Notes under the pieces: model-generated
Seen by the model: the letters and a program-made list of their open reading frames with translations, nothing else
What the model was told of the DNA's origin: nothing
The model's database searches: none
In this document: in pieces, positions 15,885 through 23,916 of the stretch
Layout of the letters: every line of letters begins with the position of its first letter
Numbering within the stretch: position 1 is the stretch's first letter
Made by a program: the position numbers and the translations under genes
Origin: an uncultured Actinomycetes bacterium
GTDB taxonomy: Bacteria > Actinomycetota > Acidimicrobiia > Acidimicrobiales > Ilumatobacteraceae
Direction: 5' to 3'
NCBI GenBank assembly: GCA_903858075.1
Contig: CAIOHI010000313.1
Coordinates: 1 to 28,808, forward strand
Length of the DNA stretch: 28,808 nucleotides

Positions 15885-16745
15885 ATGAATTCTTCACTCA
15901 ATGACCTTGTCGATCTCTTGGATCTTGAACCCATTGAGGTCAATATCTTTCGCGGAAAATCACCCGATGAAAACCGCCAACGTGTCTTTGGTGGGCAAGT
16001 TGCTGGCCAGGCTCTTGTTGCTGCCGCTCGCACGGTTGATGAAACCGACCGCCAAGTTCATTCGCTCCATGCATATTTCTTGCGGCCCGGCGACCCTGGC
16101 AAACCTATTTTGTATGAAGTAGACCGCCTCCGCGATGGCCGCAGTTTCACCACCCGCCGCGTGGTTGCCATTCAGCATGGCAAAGTTATTTTCAACTTGC
16201 AGGCTTCGTTTCACACCGTTGAGCCTGGCGCCGAACATCAAATTAAGGGTCCATCGGGCGTACCAGACCCAGAGACACTCCCCGACTTCAAAGAGCGGAT
16301 GGCTCCATATAAAGACATCATCGGCGAGTGGTACGACCGTCCACGCCCTATCGACCTGCGCTATGTCGACTCTGACCCATTTGCTCGTGAAGGGAACCCC
16401 TCACTTGGGCAACGAGTTTGGATGCGCGCCGATGGACGACTTCCCGATGACCAGGTTTTGCACACGTGCATCGCAACATATGCGAGCGATTTCACGCTGC
16501 TCGATACCACCTTGTTGCCACACGGACTCTCGTGGAACTCCAAGGGAGTGCAAATGGCAAGTCTTGACCATGCCATGTGGTTTCACCGCCCGTTCCGCGC
16601 CGATGAATGGATGCTCTACGACCAGTACTCCATTTCAACATCAAATGCACGAGGCCTTGCTGGTGGCTCTATTTACACTGCTAGTGGCGAACTCGCTGTG
16701 ACTGTCATTCAAGAAGGACTGATACGCATCAACCATGATGCCTAA
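15885..16745 (+). CDS. tesB: Acyl-CoA thioesterase II (TesB)
   Basis: A 286-residue double-hotdog thioesterase hydrolysing acyl-CoA to free fatty acid and CoA. The N-terminal hotdog has FGGQVAGQALVAAART at 35-50 and VHSLHAYFLRPGDP at 58-71. The C-terminal hotdog has YASDFTLL with Asp202, MASLDHAMWFHRPF with Ser227, and VIQEGLIR with Gln276. These correspond to the Asp204/Thr228/Gln278 triad of E. coli TesB, with Thr conservatively replaced by Ser. An AGAGGA lies only two bases before the ATG, too close to act as a normal ribosome site. The end overlaps the next gene by 11 bases. Confidence 0.94.
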   Translation: MNSSLNDLVDLLDLEPIEVNIFRGKSPDENRQRVFGGQVAGQALVAAARTVDETDRQVHSLHAYFLRPGDPGKPILYEVDRLRDGRSFTTRRVVAIQHGKVIFNLQASFHTVEPGAEHQIKGPSGVPDPETLPDFKERMAPYKDIIGEWYDRPRPIDLRYVDSDPFAREGNPSLGQRVWMRADGRLPDDQVLHTCIATYASDFTLLDTTLLPHGLSWNSKGVQMASLDHAMWFHRPFRADEWMLYDQYSISTSNARGLAGGSIYTASGELAVTVIQEGLIRINHDA

Positions 16746-17817
16746 AAAACTGCTGTTACTTGGTGCATTACTGAGTACAACATGTCTTCTGAGTGTGTTG
16801 CCGGTTTCGGCTAGCGCAAACAGCACCAAGCTGGTTCTGGTCGCTCGAGCGAAATTGCCGGTTGATATTGCTACACGCATCGACGACTCTGCTTTGTACA
16901 TTGCAGAGCAAGATGGTGTTGTTCAACGAATTGTCAAGGGCAAGAAAACCGTTGCTTTAGACCTGAGGAAATACACGTCGGCAAGTGGTGAACGAGGACT
17001 GCTTGGCATTGTGTTTCATCCCAATGGGAAATATTTGTTTGTGAACTACACCAATACGAAGGGCAATACAGAAGTAGTTCGCTACGCAATGTCTGCAGCC
17101 AATTCTGCAAATATTTCCACGCGCACCCTATTGCTCACTGTGAAACAGCCATATGCCAACCACAACGGCGGCGGGCTTGCTTTCGGTCCAGAGGGTCGTC
17201 TCTACGTTGGCACGGGCGATGGTGGCTCTGGTGGAGACCCACAACGCGTGGCACTACAAACGAGCTCTCCGTTAGGAAAAATTCTGTCGCTCTCATCCAC
17301 CGCAAAAAATGAAAAGACGAATGACCTCAAGGTGTGGTCTCGCGGGCTGCGCAACCCGTGGCGTTTCGAGTTTGACGCTGCGAATAATTTATGGATTGCA
17401 GATGTCGGGCAAAATATGTGGGAAGAAGTCAACGTTGCCTGGGCATCAAAAGGTGCCGGCAAAGACATCAGTTTCGGTTGGAGCGCTTGGGAAGCGAACA
17501 CCCGCTTCAATGAAGATGAACCCGCACAACCTCATCAAAAGCCCGTTTTTACTTACAAACACGGAGATGCAGGTTGCTCTATTTCTGGTGGTACGCGAGT
17601 TCGCGACCCGCAACTGCCTGCTTGGAAAGACTGGTTTATTTTTGGTGACTACTGCAGCGGACGAGTGACTGCAATTTGGGTGTCTGGTGAAACTACGCAA
17701 AAACAAACCATCATGCAGCGTGATGTTGGATCAATTACTGCCGTACGAAGCACCACTCAAGGAAAAGTATTCGTACTCACCTTGGACGGCAAAGTTTTAC
17801 AACTTATTCAAGGCTAA
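16735..17817 (+). CDS. Secreted PQQ-type sugar (glucose/sorbosone) dehydrogenase
   Basis: A 360-residue six-bladed beta-propeller protein of the soluble aldose dehydrogenase (GSDH/YliI) family, which oxidises sugars with pyrroloquinoline quinone. A signal peptide covers about 1-28 (basic MMPKK, hydrophobic core, then VSASA). Family blocks are RGLLGIVFHPNG at 87-98, the catalytic-histidine block NHNGGGLAFGPEG with His143 at 142-154, and YVGTGDGGSGGDP at 157-169. WSRGLRNPWRFEF follows near 202-214. Two cysteines near 280 and 305 could form a disulfide, fitting export. No PQQ biosynthesis gene is in the window, so the cofactor may be taken from outside. It starts inside the tesB 3' end. Confidence 0.9.
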   Translation: MMPKKLLLLGALLSTTCLLSVLPVSASANSTKLVLVARAKLPVDIATRIDDSALYIAEQDGVVQRIVKGKKTVALDLRKYTSASGERGLLGIVFHPNGKYLFVNYTNTKGNTEVVRYAMSAANSANISTRTLLLTVKQPYANHNGGGLAFGPEGRLYVGTGDGGSGGDPQRVALQTSSPLGKILSLSSTAKNEKTNDLKVWSRGLRNPWRFEFDAANNLWIADVGQNMWEEVNVAWASKGAGKDISFGWSAWEANTRFNEDEPAQPHQKPVFTYKHGDAGCSISGGTRVRDPQLPAWKDWFIFGDYCSGRVTAIWVSGETTQKQTIMQRDVGSITAVRSTTQGKVFVLTLDGKVLQLIQG

Positions 17818-17820
17818 GTA

Positions 17821-18825
17821 TTAGCGGCGAGCACCCATGAACATGCTGCGCAGCACTTGATAGTTCTCTATGCAGTGTCCGGCACCCAACACCACTGCTT
17901 CCAGTGGCATTGGCGACATTCGTACGGGAACGTCGGTTTCTTTTTCAATACGTTGTGCAAGACCGCGCAACAACCCGCCACCACCTACTAGATACATGCC
18001 ACGCTGCAGAAAATCTTGCGCCATTTCTGGTGGAACTTTAGATAAGCAGCGCGTTACCGAGTTCACAATTTGAGACACCACTTCATCGATAGCAAAACGC
18101 ACTTCTTCTGGGGTCAACATAATATTTTTCGGCAGGCCTGTAACAAGATCGCGCCCACGTACTTGCGCACCACGTTCATTAGGCATAGGAGTAGCTGTGC
18201 CAATTTGAATTTTGATGTCTTCTGCCGTGCGTTCACCAATTGCTATTCCATGTTCACGACGCACATAGGTTTGAATTGCAGCGTCGATGTCGAAACTACC
18301 CACGCGAATTGCTTCAAGGGCGACCACGCCGCCAAGAGAAATAACCGCGGTTTCACTGGTTCCGCCCCCAATATCGATGATCATGTTTCCCACAGGTTCG
18401 TCGATGGGTAACTCGGCGCCGATTGCTGCAGCCATTGGCTGCTCAATGAGCTGCGCCTCGGATGCTCCTGCCCGACGCGTGGCGTCGGTAACTGCGCGGC
18501 GTTCTACTTCCGTAATTGCCGACGGCACACAAATAACCACTTTTGGCCGGGTAAAACGCGACACACCTACACGTTGTAACAACAATCGAATCATTCGCTC
18601 GGTGATGTCAAAGTCGGTAATGGCGCCGCCGCGTAATGGGCGAACGGCAACGATGTACCCCGGTGTACGACCAATCATGTTCCATGCTTCATGGCCAGTT
18701 GCCAGCACTTCACCCGTTTTACGGTTGACCGCGATGACCGACGGCTCGTTGAGCACAATGCCTTTACCCTTCATGTATACAAGGGTGTTGGCGGTGCCAA
18801 GGTCTATTGCAAGGTCGCGTGCCAT
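17821..18825 (-). CDS. mreB: Rod-shape-determining actin homologue MreB
   Basis: MreB is a bacterial actin that forms membrane-bound filaments guiding lateral wall synthesis. The 334-residue product has the usual length. It shows the phosphate-1 loop AIDLGTANTLVY at 6-17, GHEAWNMIGRTP near 44-55, phosphate-2 IIDIGGGTSETAVI near 148-161, and the adenosine block LVGGGGLLRG near 284-293. It is the last gene of its minus-strand unit and runs tail to tail with the sugar dehydrogenase three bases away, so mreC and mreD do not follow it as they often do. A TACACT hexamer lies 11 bases before the ATG. Confidence 0.97.
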   Translation of the reverse strand: MARDLAIDLGTANTLVYMKGKGIVLNEPSVIAVNRKTGEVLATGHEAWNMIGRTPGYIVAVRPLRGGAITDFDITERMIRLLLQRVGVSRFTRPKVVICVPSAITEVERRAVTDATRRAGASEAQLIEQPMAAAIGAELPIDEPVGNMIIDIGGGTSETAVISLGGVVALEAIRVGSFDIDAAIQTYVRREHGIAIGERTAEDIKIQIGTATPMPNERGAQVRGRDLVTGLPKNIMLTPEEVRFAIDEVVSQIVNSVTRCLSKVPPEMAQDFLQRGMYLVGGGGLLRGLAQRIEKETDVPVRMSPMPLEAVVLGAGHCIENYQVLRSMFMGARR

Positions 18826-18836
18826 GAGATATTTCT

Positions 18837-18842
18837 AGTGTA
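18837..18842 (-). promoter_or_regulatory. Candidate -10 hexamer for mreB
   Basis: TACACT on the minus strand ends 11 bases before the mreB ATG, which would give a leader of only about four bases. It is the same hexamer as upstream of the hydrolase-lgt operon. Confidence 0.4.
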
Positions 18843-18849
18843 CGCCGTA

Positions 18850-19068
18850 TTACAAGCGCGGTGAGCGACTCTGTCCAGAATCGTCATTTTTGATTTGACG
18901 GGCAACAACATTTCGCCGAGCATCGGGTGACAACGCATCAATATGGCGACGGAAATTATCGATGCCGTCGTAGATTCCTGCTTTACGATTTTGGCGCAAA
19001 AGAATGGTGCCTAGTGCAGCAGCACAGAGCACAGCCAGAAAAGTGAAAATGTACATTGCTGCTTGCAT
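18850..19068 (-). CDS. Small single-helix membrane protein, unknown function
   Basis: From the ATG at 19068 this encodes 72 residues. One hydrophobic helix (about 5-24, AMYIFTFLAVLCAAALGTIL) is followed by a basic stop-transfer RQNRK and a charged cytoplasmic tail with FRRHIDALSPDARRNVV. A GTG at 19083 would extend it by five residues and overlap moaE by 11 bases; neither start has a good ribosome site. I do not recognise the family. It lies between moaE and mreB on the same strand, with 24 bases to mreB, so it may be co-expressed with mreB and the topology would suit a membrane-linked helper. That role is a guess. Confidence 0.65.
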   Translation of the reverse strand: MQAAMYIFTFLAVLCAAALGTILLRQNRKAGIYDGIDNFRRHIDALSPDARRNVVARQIKNDDSGQSRSPRL

Positions 19069-19072
19069 GGCG

Positions 19073-19558
19073 TTATTGCGCACTTTCTATTATCGGCGAC
19101 GTTACTTTTCCGATGTCTTGACTACGTGTTCCCCAGTCGGAGCCGCCTGCCCATTCTTCTTTTTTCCAAATAGGAACAGAAGCCTTCAATGCATCAATGC
19201 AAAAACGTGCTGCCTCGAAAGCCTCGGGGCGATGGCCCGACGAGACGCACACAATGACAGCGCTGTCGCCTAACTGAAGGTCTCCGAGTCGGTGGATCAT
19301 GGCAATTCTTCCAATGCCCGTCCATGATTTTTGCGCTTCTTCTGCAATGGCGCGCATGCGTACAACGGCCTGTTCTTCGTAGGCTTCGTACGTTAACTTT
19401 TTCACTTCATCACGCCCATCGGCATGATTACGCATTGTGCCTGAGAAAAGAACGACCGCGCCGCAGCTTGGCAAAATGCTCCATTCGTACGCAGCCCCTA
19501 CGGGCAATTCTTCATTTGTGACCGCGATCCAAAGAGAGGAGTCGACGGGCCCGTGCAC
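19073..19558 (-). CDS. moaE: Molybdopterin synthase catalytic subunit MoaE
   Basis: MoaE uses MoaD-thiocarboxylate to add the dithiolene sulfurs to precursor Z, making molybdopterin. The 161-residue product shows SGTMRNHADGRDE at 39-51, HRLGDLQLGDSAV near 89-101, VSSGHRPEAFEAARFCID near 105-122, and the catalytic lysines Lys125 and Lys132 in LKASVPIWKKE. The start is GTG, preceded by TACGCT plus exactly six bases, so the message is probably leaderless. No moaD or other molybdenum-cofactor gene is present; moaE leads a unit whose later genes are a small membrane protein and mreB. Confidence 0.95.
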   Translation of the reverse strand: MHGPVDSSLWIAVTNEELPVGAAYEWSILPSCGAVVLFSGTMRNHADGRDEVKKLTYEAYEEQAVVRMRAIAEEAQKSWTGIGRIAMIHRLGDLQLGDSAVIVCVSSGHRPEAFEAARFCIDALKASVPIWKKEEWAGGSDWGTRSQDIGKVTSPIIESAQ

Positions 19559-19564
19559 AAGTTC

Positions 19565-19570
19565 AGCGTA
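19565..19570 (-). promoter_or_regulatory. -10 element of a leaderless promoter (moaE)
   Basis: TACGCT on the minus strand, then six bases (GAACTT), then the GTG at 19558. An AGAGG sits further upstream at a distance of 12 and is too far to be a good ribosome site. Confidence 0.55.
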
Positions 19571-19620
19571 CCTCTTTCACCCAATCATCTCTGCGTCATG
19601 TGTTTCACTTCGACGAGGCA

Positions 19621-19626
19621 TAACAT
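19621..19626 (+). promoter_or_regulatory. -10 element of a leaderless promoter (zincin-like gene)
   Basis: TAACAT, then CGCCCT, then the ATG at 19633. Together with the opposite-strand element at 19565-19570 it forms a pair of divergent leaderless promoters in a 74-base gap. Confidence 0.6.
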
Positions 19627-19632
19627 CGCCCT

Positions 19633-20832
19633 ATGGGTGAAAACAGCATGGGCGATAACCCCTTTGGCGGGTTGCCATTTTTTGGCGACATGATGAAAGC
19701 AATGGCCGGTCAAGGCCCCCTCAATTGGGATATCGCGCAGCAGTTTGCGCTCATGGGTACTTCTACTGAAGGTGGTCAGCCCAATGTTGACCCTGCTGCT
19801 CGCATTGCAATGGAACAACTCATCCCCATCGCCGTCATGCATGTTGGCGATGTGCTCGGCGACCAAGCACAGCACTCGTTGAGTCAGGCAAAGTTTGAAT
19901 ACTGCACTCCATCTCAATGGTGCCAGTCAACGCTAAATGCATACAAACCACTTTTCAATGAACTCGCCGCAGCCCTCAGCCAGACGTCGCCTGTCGACGC
20001 TGATGCACATACCGACCTTGACCTCGAAAACTCCGACCCGATGGCGCAGATGATGCGCAATCTCACGAGCATGATGGCTCCCTCGCTTCTCGGCATGACT
20101 GTGGGCTCCATGATTGGGCAACTGGCACAAAAGGCTTTCGGTCAATACGACCTGCTGTTGCCGCGTAGCCCAGAGAACACTGTTCTGCTTGTTCCTGGCA
20201 CCATCGATGCCTTTGCAGAAAATTGGAGTTTGCCGAACGCCGACATGCGCATGTGGGTGCTTATTCACGAACTTGCTGCACATGCAGTTCTGCAAGTTCC
20301 GCACATTCGCCGTCGGTTGTTGCAGTCAGTGGAACAACATGTGAAAGCATTTCGCCCCGACCCGTCAGCTGCATTTGAGCGCATGACACATCTTGAGGTC
20401 GACTCCGACAACCCCATGGCTGCGCTTCAACAAGCTTTTTCGCAGCCTGAAATTATGCTTGGGGCCGTTATTTCGCCCGAACAAGAAGCCATGATGCCCG
20501 CACTCGATGCCCTTCTTGCCACTCTTGTGGGCATTATCGACTGGACAGTTGACACCGTGGCTCAACGAGTTTTGGGTGGAGCAGGTGCTATTGCGGAAGC
20601 AGTGCGCCGACGCCGTATTGAAGAATCTCCTGCCGACATTTTTGTAGAGCACCTCTTAGGCGTGCGTTACACGCGGGCAGTGGTATCACGAGGCAAAAGT
20701 TTTGTTGCAGGGGTCATTGAACGCAGTTCACCCGAAATGCTTCTTGGTGTACTTGTGCGTGAATCGGCTCTTCCTACCCCCGCCGAGGTCGACGCCCCAG
20801 GCCTATGGCTCGCCCGCCTTGAATGCGAATAG
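19633..20832 (+). CDS. Zincin-like family protein (DUF2342 / 'putative hydrolase')
   Basis: A 399-residue protein resembling the actinobacterial DUF2342 (Zincin_2) group, whose members are often labelled as putative hydrolases or coenzyme F420-associated proteins. A low-complexity start rich in Gly, Met and Phe (NPFGGLPFFGDMMKAMAGQG) is followed by a helical body, a hydrophobic glycine-rich stretch at about 147-166 (LLGMTVGSMIGQLA), and the candidate metal site IHELAAH with His212, Glu213 and His217. That is HExxxH, one residue longer than HExxH, so zinc proteolysis is not assured. The last 59 bases overlap the convergent transporter gene. No F420 gene is nearby. I am confident it is a gene and only moderately of the family. 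Confidence 0.8.
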   Translation: MGENSMGDNPFGGLPFFGDMMKAMAGQGPLNWDIAQQFALMGTSTEGGQPNVDPAARIAMEQLIPIAVMHVGDVLGDQAQHSLSQAKFEYCTPSQWCQSTLNAYKPLFNELAAALSQTSPVDADAHTDLDLENSDPMAQMMRNLTSMMAPSLLGMTVGSMIGQLAQKAFGQYDLLLPRSPENTVLLVPGTIDAFAENWSLPNADMRMWVLIHELAAHAVLQVPHIRRRLLQSVEQHVKAFRPDPSAAFERMTHLEVDSDNPMAALQQAFSQPEIMLGAVISPEQEAMMPALDALLATLVGIIDWTVDTVAQRVLGGAGAIAEAVRRRRIEESPADIFVEHLLGVRYTRAVVSRGKSFVAGVIERSSPEMLLGVLVRESALPTPAEVDAPGLWLARLECE

Positions 20833-22018
20833 AAAACCGACCCCACATAACAAAAATCAGCATTCCTAATGCCGTTGTAATTCCAACAATTGCAAAACCT
20901 GCATCACCAGGTATGCGAAAAAGTACTGGCAGCAACCCCGCCAGAACCCATGCCAGTTGATTTTGTGTTTCGAAAACTGCAAAGGCGCGCGCCCGGTTTG
21001 CATCGGGAGCATCGCTTTGCACAACCGACTCGAAAGCCAGGCGACAAATTGCTGCTGAGCAGTTAACGGTTGCCGCCAAAATAACACCCCCAGTAACTCC
21101 CCCAACATAAGTGGTGACAAAGCCACAAATGGTGAGCGCTAAGAGTGCCGACAACATCATGGTTTCTTCGTGCAACTTACGACGCAACATTGGCGACAAT
21201 GCATTGCCCGACATGGTTGCAAGTGTGGAAAGCCCGACCGCAAAACCAAACCATAATGTTCCTGCTTTTTGGTCGCGCAACCAAAAAGCAAGATGGAAAA
21301 ACATGAACCCAACAAGACCTCGCATGAGCCACATCGTGCGCGAAGCGCGAAGCAACCGTGGAGAATGAAGTTCATCTCGCTCGGCTTGTGTTGGTGGGGC
21401 TTGTGATACTCGCTCACCTCGGGGTAACTGCGTTGCCGACACCACAGCACCGATAAAAAAAGCGATTGCAAGAAACAACGGGGCACTATCGGAAATGAGT
21501 TGTAACAGACCAGCAGGAACGGCCACAGCAAAGCCCACAACACCAGCCAATAGGCCCAACCTGCTATTCGCTTCCACTAGATCAGAGTCTGATTTCACCA
21601 CCGTGGGAACCAGCGCCGATTTGGAAATGGAATAGGTTTTTGACAACACCATCGCCGCAAAAGCAAGAGGAAAAAGAGTGAGCGAATCGATGCGTCCAAT
21701 CATCAGAAGGGTCACAATTGCTCTGCCAGACGCAGCAAGGCATACAACAAGTCGCCTTCCACCTTTCATGCGGTCAATTACTGGACCAATGAGCGGCGAC
21801 ACCACTGCGAACGGGGCCAAACTGAGCGCAAGGAAGAGAACAACCTTTCCACGCGCCGCATCGGGGCTCATAGATAAGAACAAAGAATTAGCAAGCGCAA
21901 CGGTCATAGCAGCTTCGCCTGCGGTCATGAATACATGGGTTCTCGCAAGAGAAAAGAACAATGGTCGTGCAGGAAGCCCTATGGAGCCTGCACTTTTAGA
22001 TGGACGACCAATGCTCAC
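20774..22018 (-). CDS. Major facilitator superfamily transporter
   Basis: A 414-residue protein with twelve predicted membrane helices in two sets of six. A central loop near 200-225 is rich in Gln and Glu (PPTQAERDELHSP). The loop between helices 2 and 3 holds GPVIDRMKGGRR, a recognisable MFS motif A. The substrate cannot be inferred; such proteins in related bacteria are usually drug or metabolite exporters. The start is GTG, preceded by TATCAT and exactly six bases. Because regX3 ends only 36 bases upstream on the same strand, it could also receive readthrough. The 3' end overlaps the zincin-like gene on the opposite strand. Confidence 0.88.
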   Translation of the reverse strand: MSIGRPSKSAGSIGLPARPLFFSLARTHVFMTAGEAAMTVALANSLFLSMSPDAARGKVVLFLALSLAPFAVVSPLIGPVIDRMKGGRRLVVCLAASGRAIVTLLMIGRIDSLTLFPLAFAAMVLSKTYSISKSALVPTVVKSDSDLVEANSRLGLLAGVVGFAVAVPAGLLQLISDSAPLFLAIAFFIGAVVSATQLPRGERVSQAPPTQAERDELHSPRLLRASRTMWLMRGLVGFMFFHLAFWLRDQKAGTLWFGFAVGLSTLATMSGNALSPMLRRKLHEETMMLSALLALTICGFVTTYVGGVTGGVILAATVNCSAAICRLAFESVVQSDAPDANRARAFAVFETQNQLAWVLAGLLPVLFRIPGDAGFAIVGITTALGMLIFVMWGRFSIRIQGGRAIGLGRRPRRG

Positions 22019-22024
22019 AATGCA

Positions 22025-22030
22025 ATGATA
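22025..22030 (-). promoter_or_regulatory. -10 element of a leaderless promoter (MFS transporter)
   Basis: TATCAT on the minus strand, then TGCATT, then the GTG at 22018. It is the closest of the set to the TATAAT consensus and lies in the 36-base gap behind regX3, so the transporter need not depend on the phosphate operon. Confidence 0.6.
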
Positions 22031-22054
22031 GGCATACGTTGTTACAGCAAGTTG

Positions 22055-22768
22055 TTAGTTACGAACGCGTTCAAACTTGTAGCCAAGACCGCGAATGGTA
22101 ATAATTTTTGCGGGGTTCGCAGGATCTGACTCTATTTTTGCTCGCAACCGTTTGATGTGCACGTCGAGCGTTTTGGTATCGCCCACATAGTCGTTGCCCC
22201 AAATGCGGTCGATGAGTGTTTCTCGAGGCAGTACTCGCCCAGCATTTGCCAATAGCAGATGCAGCAATTCAAATTCCTTCAGAGGCAAGGCCGTTTTTTC
22301 ACCACGGATAACGACTTCATGTTGTTCCGGGTCGAGTGCAATGTCACCTACCTGCAATGCACCTTCAGTGAGTTCACCAGCATGGTCGAGAGGAGCTCGG
22401 CGCAATACGGCGCGCATACGTGCAACGAGTTCACGAAGTCGGTAGGGCTTAGTGATGTAATCGTCGGCTCCTACTTCTAAGCCAACGACGGTGTCGATTT
22501 CTGCAGCTTTTGCAGTGACCATAATGATTGGTACTTGTGATTTTTTGCGTAGTTGACGGCATACATCGATGCCCGACACTTTCGGCAACATGACATCGAG
22601 AAGAATAATGTCGGGCTGGATTCGGTCGAACATTTCGAGTGCTTCTAAGCCATCACGGGCAACCTCAACACGAAAGCCTTCTTTTTTGAGGCCAACGAGT
22701 AGAGCATCTACAAAAGATTCCTCATCTTCAACGACGAGAACTGTATGGGAGGTGGTGGAGGCGTTCAT
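22055..22768 (-). CDS. regX3: OmpR/PhoB-family response regulator, RegX3-like
   Basis: A 237-residue response regulator. The receiver domain at about 8-122 has the acidic pair VVEDEE at 12-17, phospho-acceptor Asp58 in LLDVMLP, Thr85 and Lys107. The winged-helix domain at about 135-235 has DYVGDTKTLDVHIKRLRAKI, a block shared closely with mycobacterial RegX3, and ends RGLGYKFE. It starts with an ATGA overlap on the stop of the histidine kinase, so the pair is translationally coupled. With phoU and ppk upstream it most likely activates phosphate-starvation genes when phosphorylated. Confidence 0.93.
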   Translation of the reverse strand: MNASTTSHTVLVVEDEESFVDALLVGLKKEGFRVEVARDGLEALEMFDRIQPDIILLDVMLPKVSGIDVCRQLRKKSQVPIIMVTAKAAEIDTVVGLEVGADDYITKPYRLRELVARMRAVLRRAPLDHAGELTEGALQVGDIALDPEQHEVVIRGEKTALPLKEFELLHLLLANAGRVLPRETLIDRIWGNDYVGDTKTLDVHIKRLRAKIESDPANPAKIITIRGLGYKFERVRN

Positions 22769-23910
22769 ATGTTGTTCACTGCAGTATTACCGCTCGGACG
22801 CAAAAGAGTGAGCACGAAGGTTGAACCTTCACCTTCTTGTGAGGTTACGTTCACCGAACCGCCATGATTGTTCATGACGTGACGCACAATAGAGAGCCCA
22901 AGCCCCGTTCCTCCGGTGCCTCGGCTGCGGGCGCGGTCGACCCGATAGAAACGCTCAAAGATTCGGTCGATATCACTTTGGGGGATTCCAATGCCTTCAT
23001 CGCTGACCGAGATTTCTATGGCTGCATCGCCTGGGGATACACGAACAGTGACCTTGTCACCCTTTTCGCTGTACTTCACTGCGTTATCAACAAGATTCGA
23101 TACGGCAGAAACCAACTGGAGCCGATCACCCTTCACAACACAATCGGCTTCGGGCAGTTGCGAAACGATGCTGATACCCGCTTGAGCTGCAAAGTAAGCC
23201 ATACGGTCAATTGACTCAGCAATAACTGAGAAAATATTGACAGGCTCTAAAACAGCAGAAACATCAAGTTCAATTCGCGAGAGCTCAAGCAAGTCGTCGA
23301 TGGTTTTCGCCATACGGTTCGCTTCCTTCACCATTTTTGATGACAATCGATGGATGACTTTCAGGTCGTCTTCATCGCGAATGGTGTCGGCCAATATTGA
23401 CAATGCACCTACTGGAGTTTTTAACTCATGGCTGATGTTTGCTACAAAGTCGGTGCGGACAGCATCAATGCGAGTGCGTTCCGAAATATCTTCAATAATT
23501 GCAATGGACTTTAAGCCCTCGAGGGGCCGCGCCTCAACTACCAGAGTTCGTGGTGGGGGTCCGAATAGTTCAAGAGTTTCACGCACCGTCGAGCCCAACT
23601 CTCGGGATTTTTTGATGATGCGCTCTGCGGCTTCATTAACCAACACGTCAATGTGTCGCGAAATTTCAACACCTGCAACGACGTGATTCCCTAAAACAAT
23701 ATTTCCCTGCTCATCGGTCACAACAACTCCAAGTGGAATTGCATTCAAAACTGAAATGAGTTCAGCAACGGGTGCCTCTGACTCTGAGGGGGGCGTTTCA
23801 ACTATCGGAACAATTGGTTGAGTGTTAGCGGTAGTTGATTTACGTAGAAAAATAATGCGCGAAACAATGAGGCCGACAATAAGACCAATGATGATTCCGC
23901 CAATAAGCAT
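22765..23910 (-). CDS. senX3: Phosphate-sensing histidine kinase, SenX3/PhoR-like
   Basis: A 381-residue membrane kinase. There is one N-terminal helix (2-22), a proline-rich linker, then a PAS-like domain at about 50-145 containing NAIPLGVVVTDEQGNIV. The HisKA domain has His161 in FVANISHELKTPVGAL. The ATP-binding domain has the N box NLVDNAVKYS at 272-281, DEGIGIP at 304-310 and GTGGTGLGLSIV at 331-342. Mycobacterial SenX3 is described with two helices; here only one is visible and there is no extracytoplasmic sensor loop, consistent with sensing through PhoU or another protein. AGAAGGA nine bases before the ATG is a good ribosome site. It begins six bases after phoU. Confidence 0.93.
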   Translation of the reverse strand: MLIGGIIIGLIVGLIVSRIIFLRKSTTANTQPIVPIVETPPSESEAPVAELISVLNAIPLGVVVTDEQGNIVLGNHVVAGVEISRHIDVLVNEAAERIIKKSRELGSTVRETLELFGPPPRTLVVEARPLEGLKSIAIIEDISERTRIDAVRTDFVANISHELKTPVGALSILADTIRDEDDLKVIHRLSSKMVKEANRMAKTIDDLLELSRIELDVSAVLEPVNIFSVIAESIDRMAYFAAQAGISIVSQLPEADCVVKGDRLQLVSAVSNLVDNAVKYSEKGDKVTVRVSPGDAAIEISVSDEGIGIPQSDIDRIFERFYRVDRARSRGTGGTGLGLSIVRHVMNNHGGSVNVTSQEGEGSTFVLTLLRPSGNTAVNNI

Positions 23911-23916
23911 GAATGC

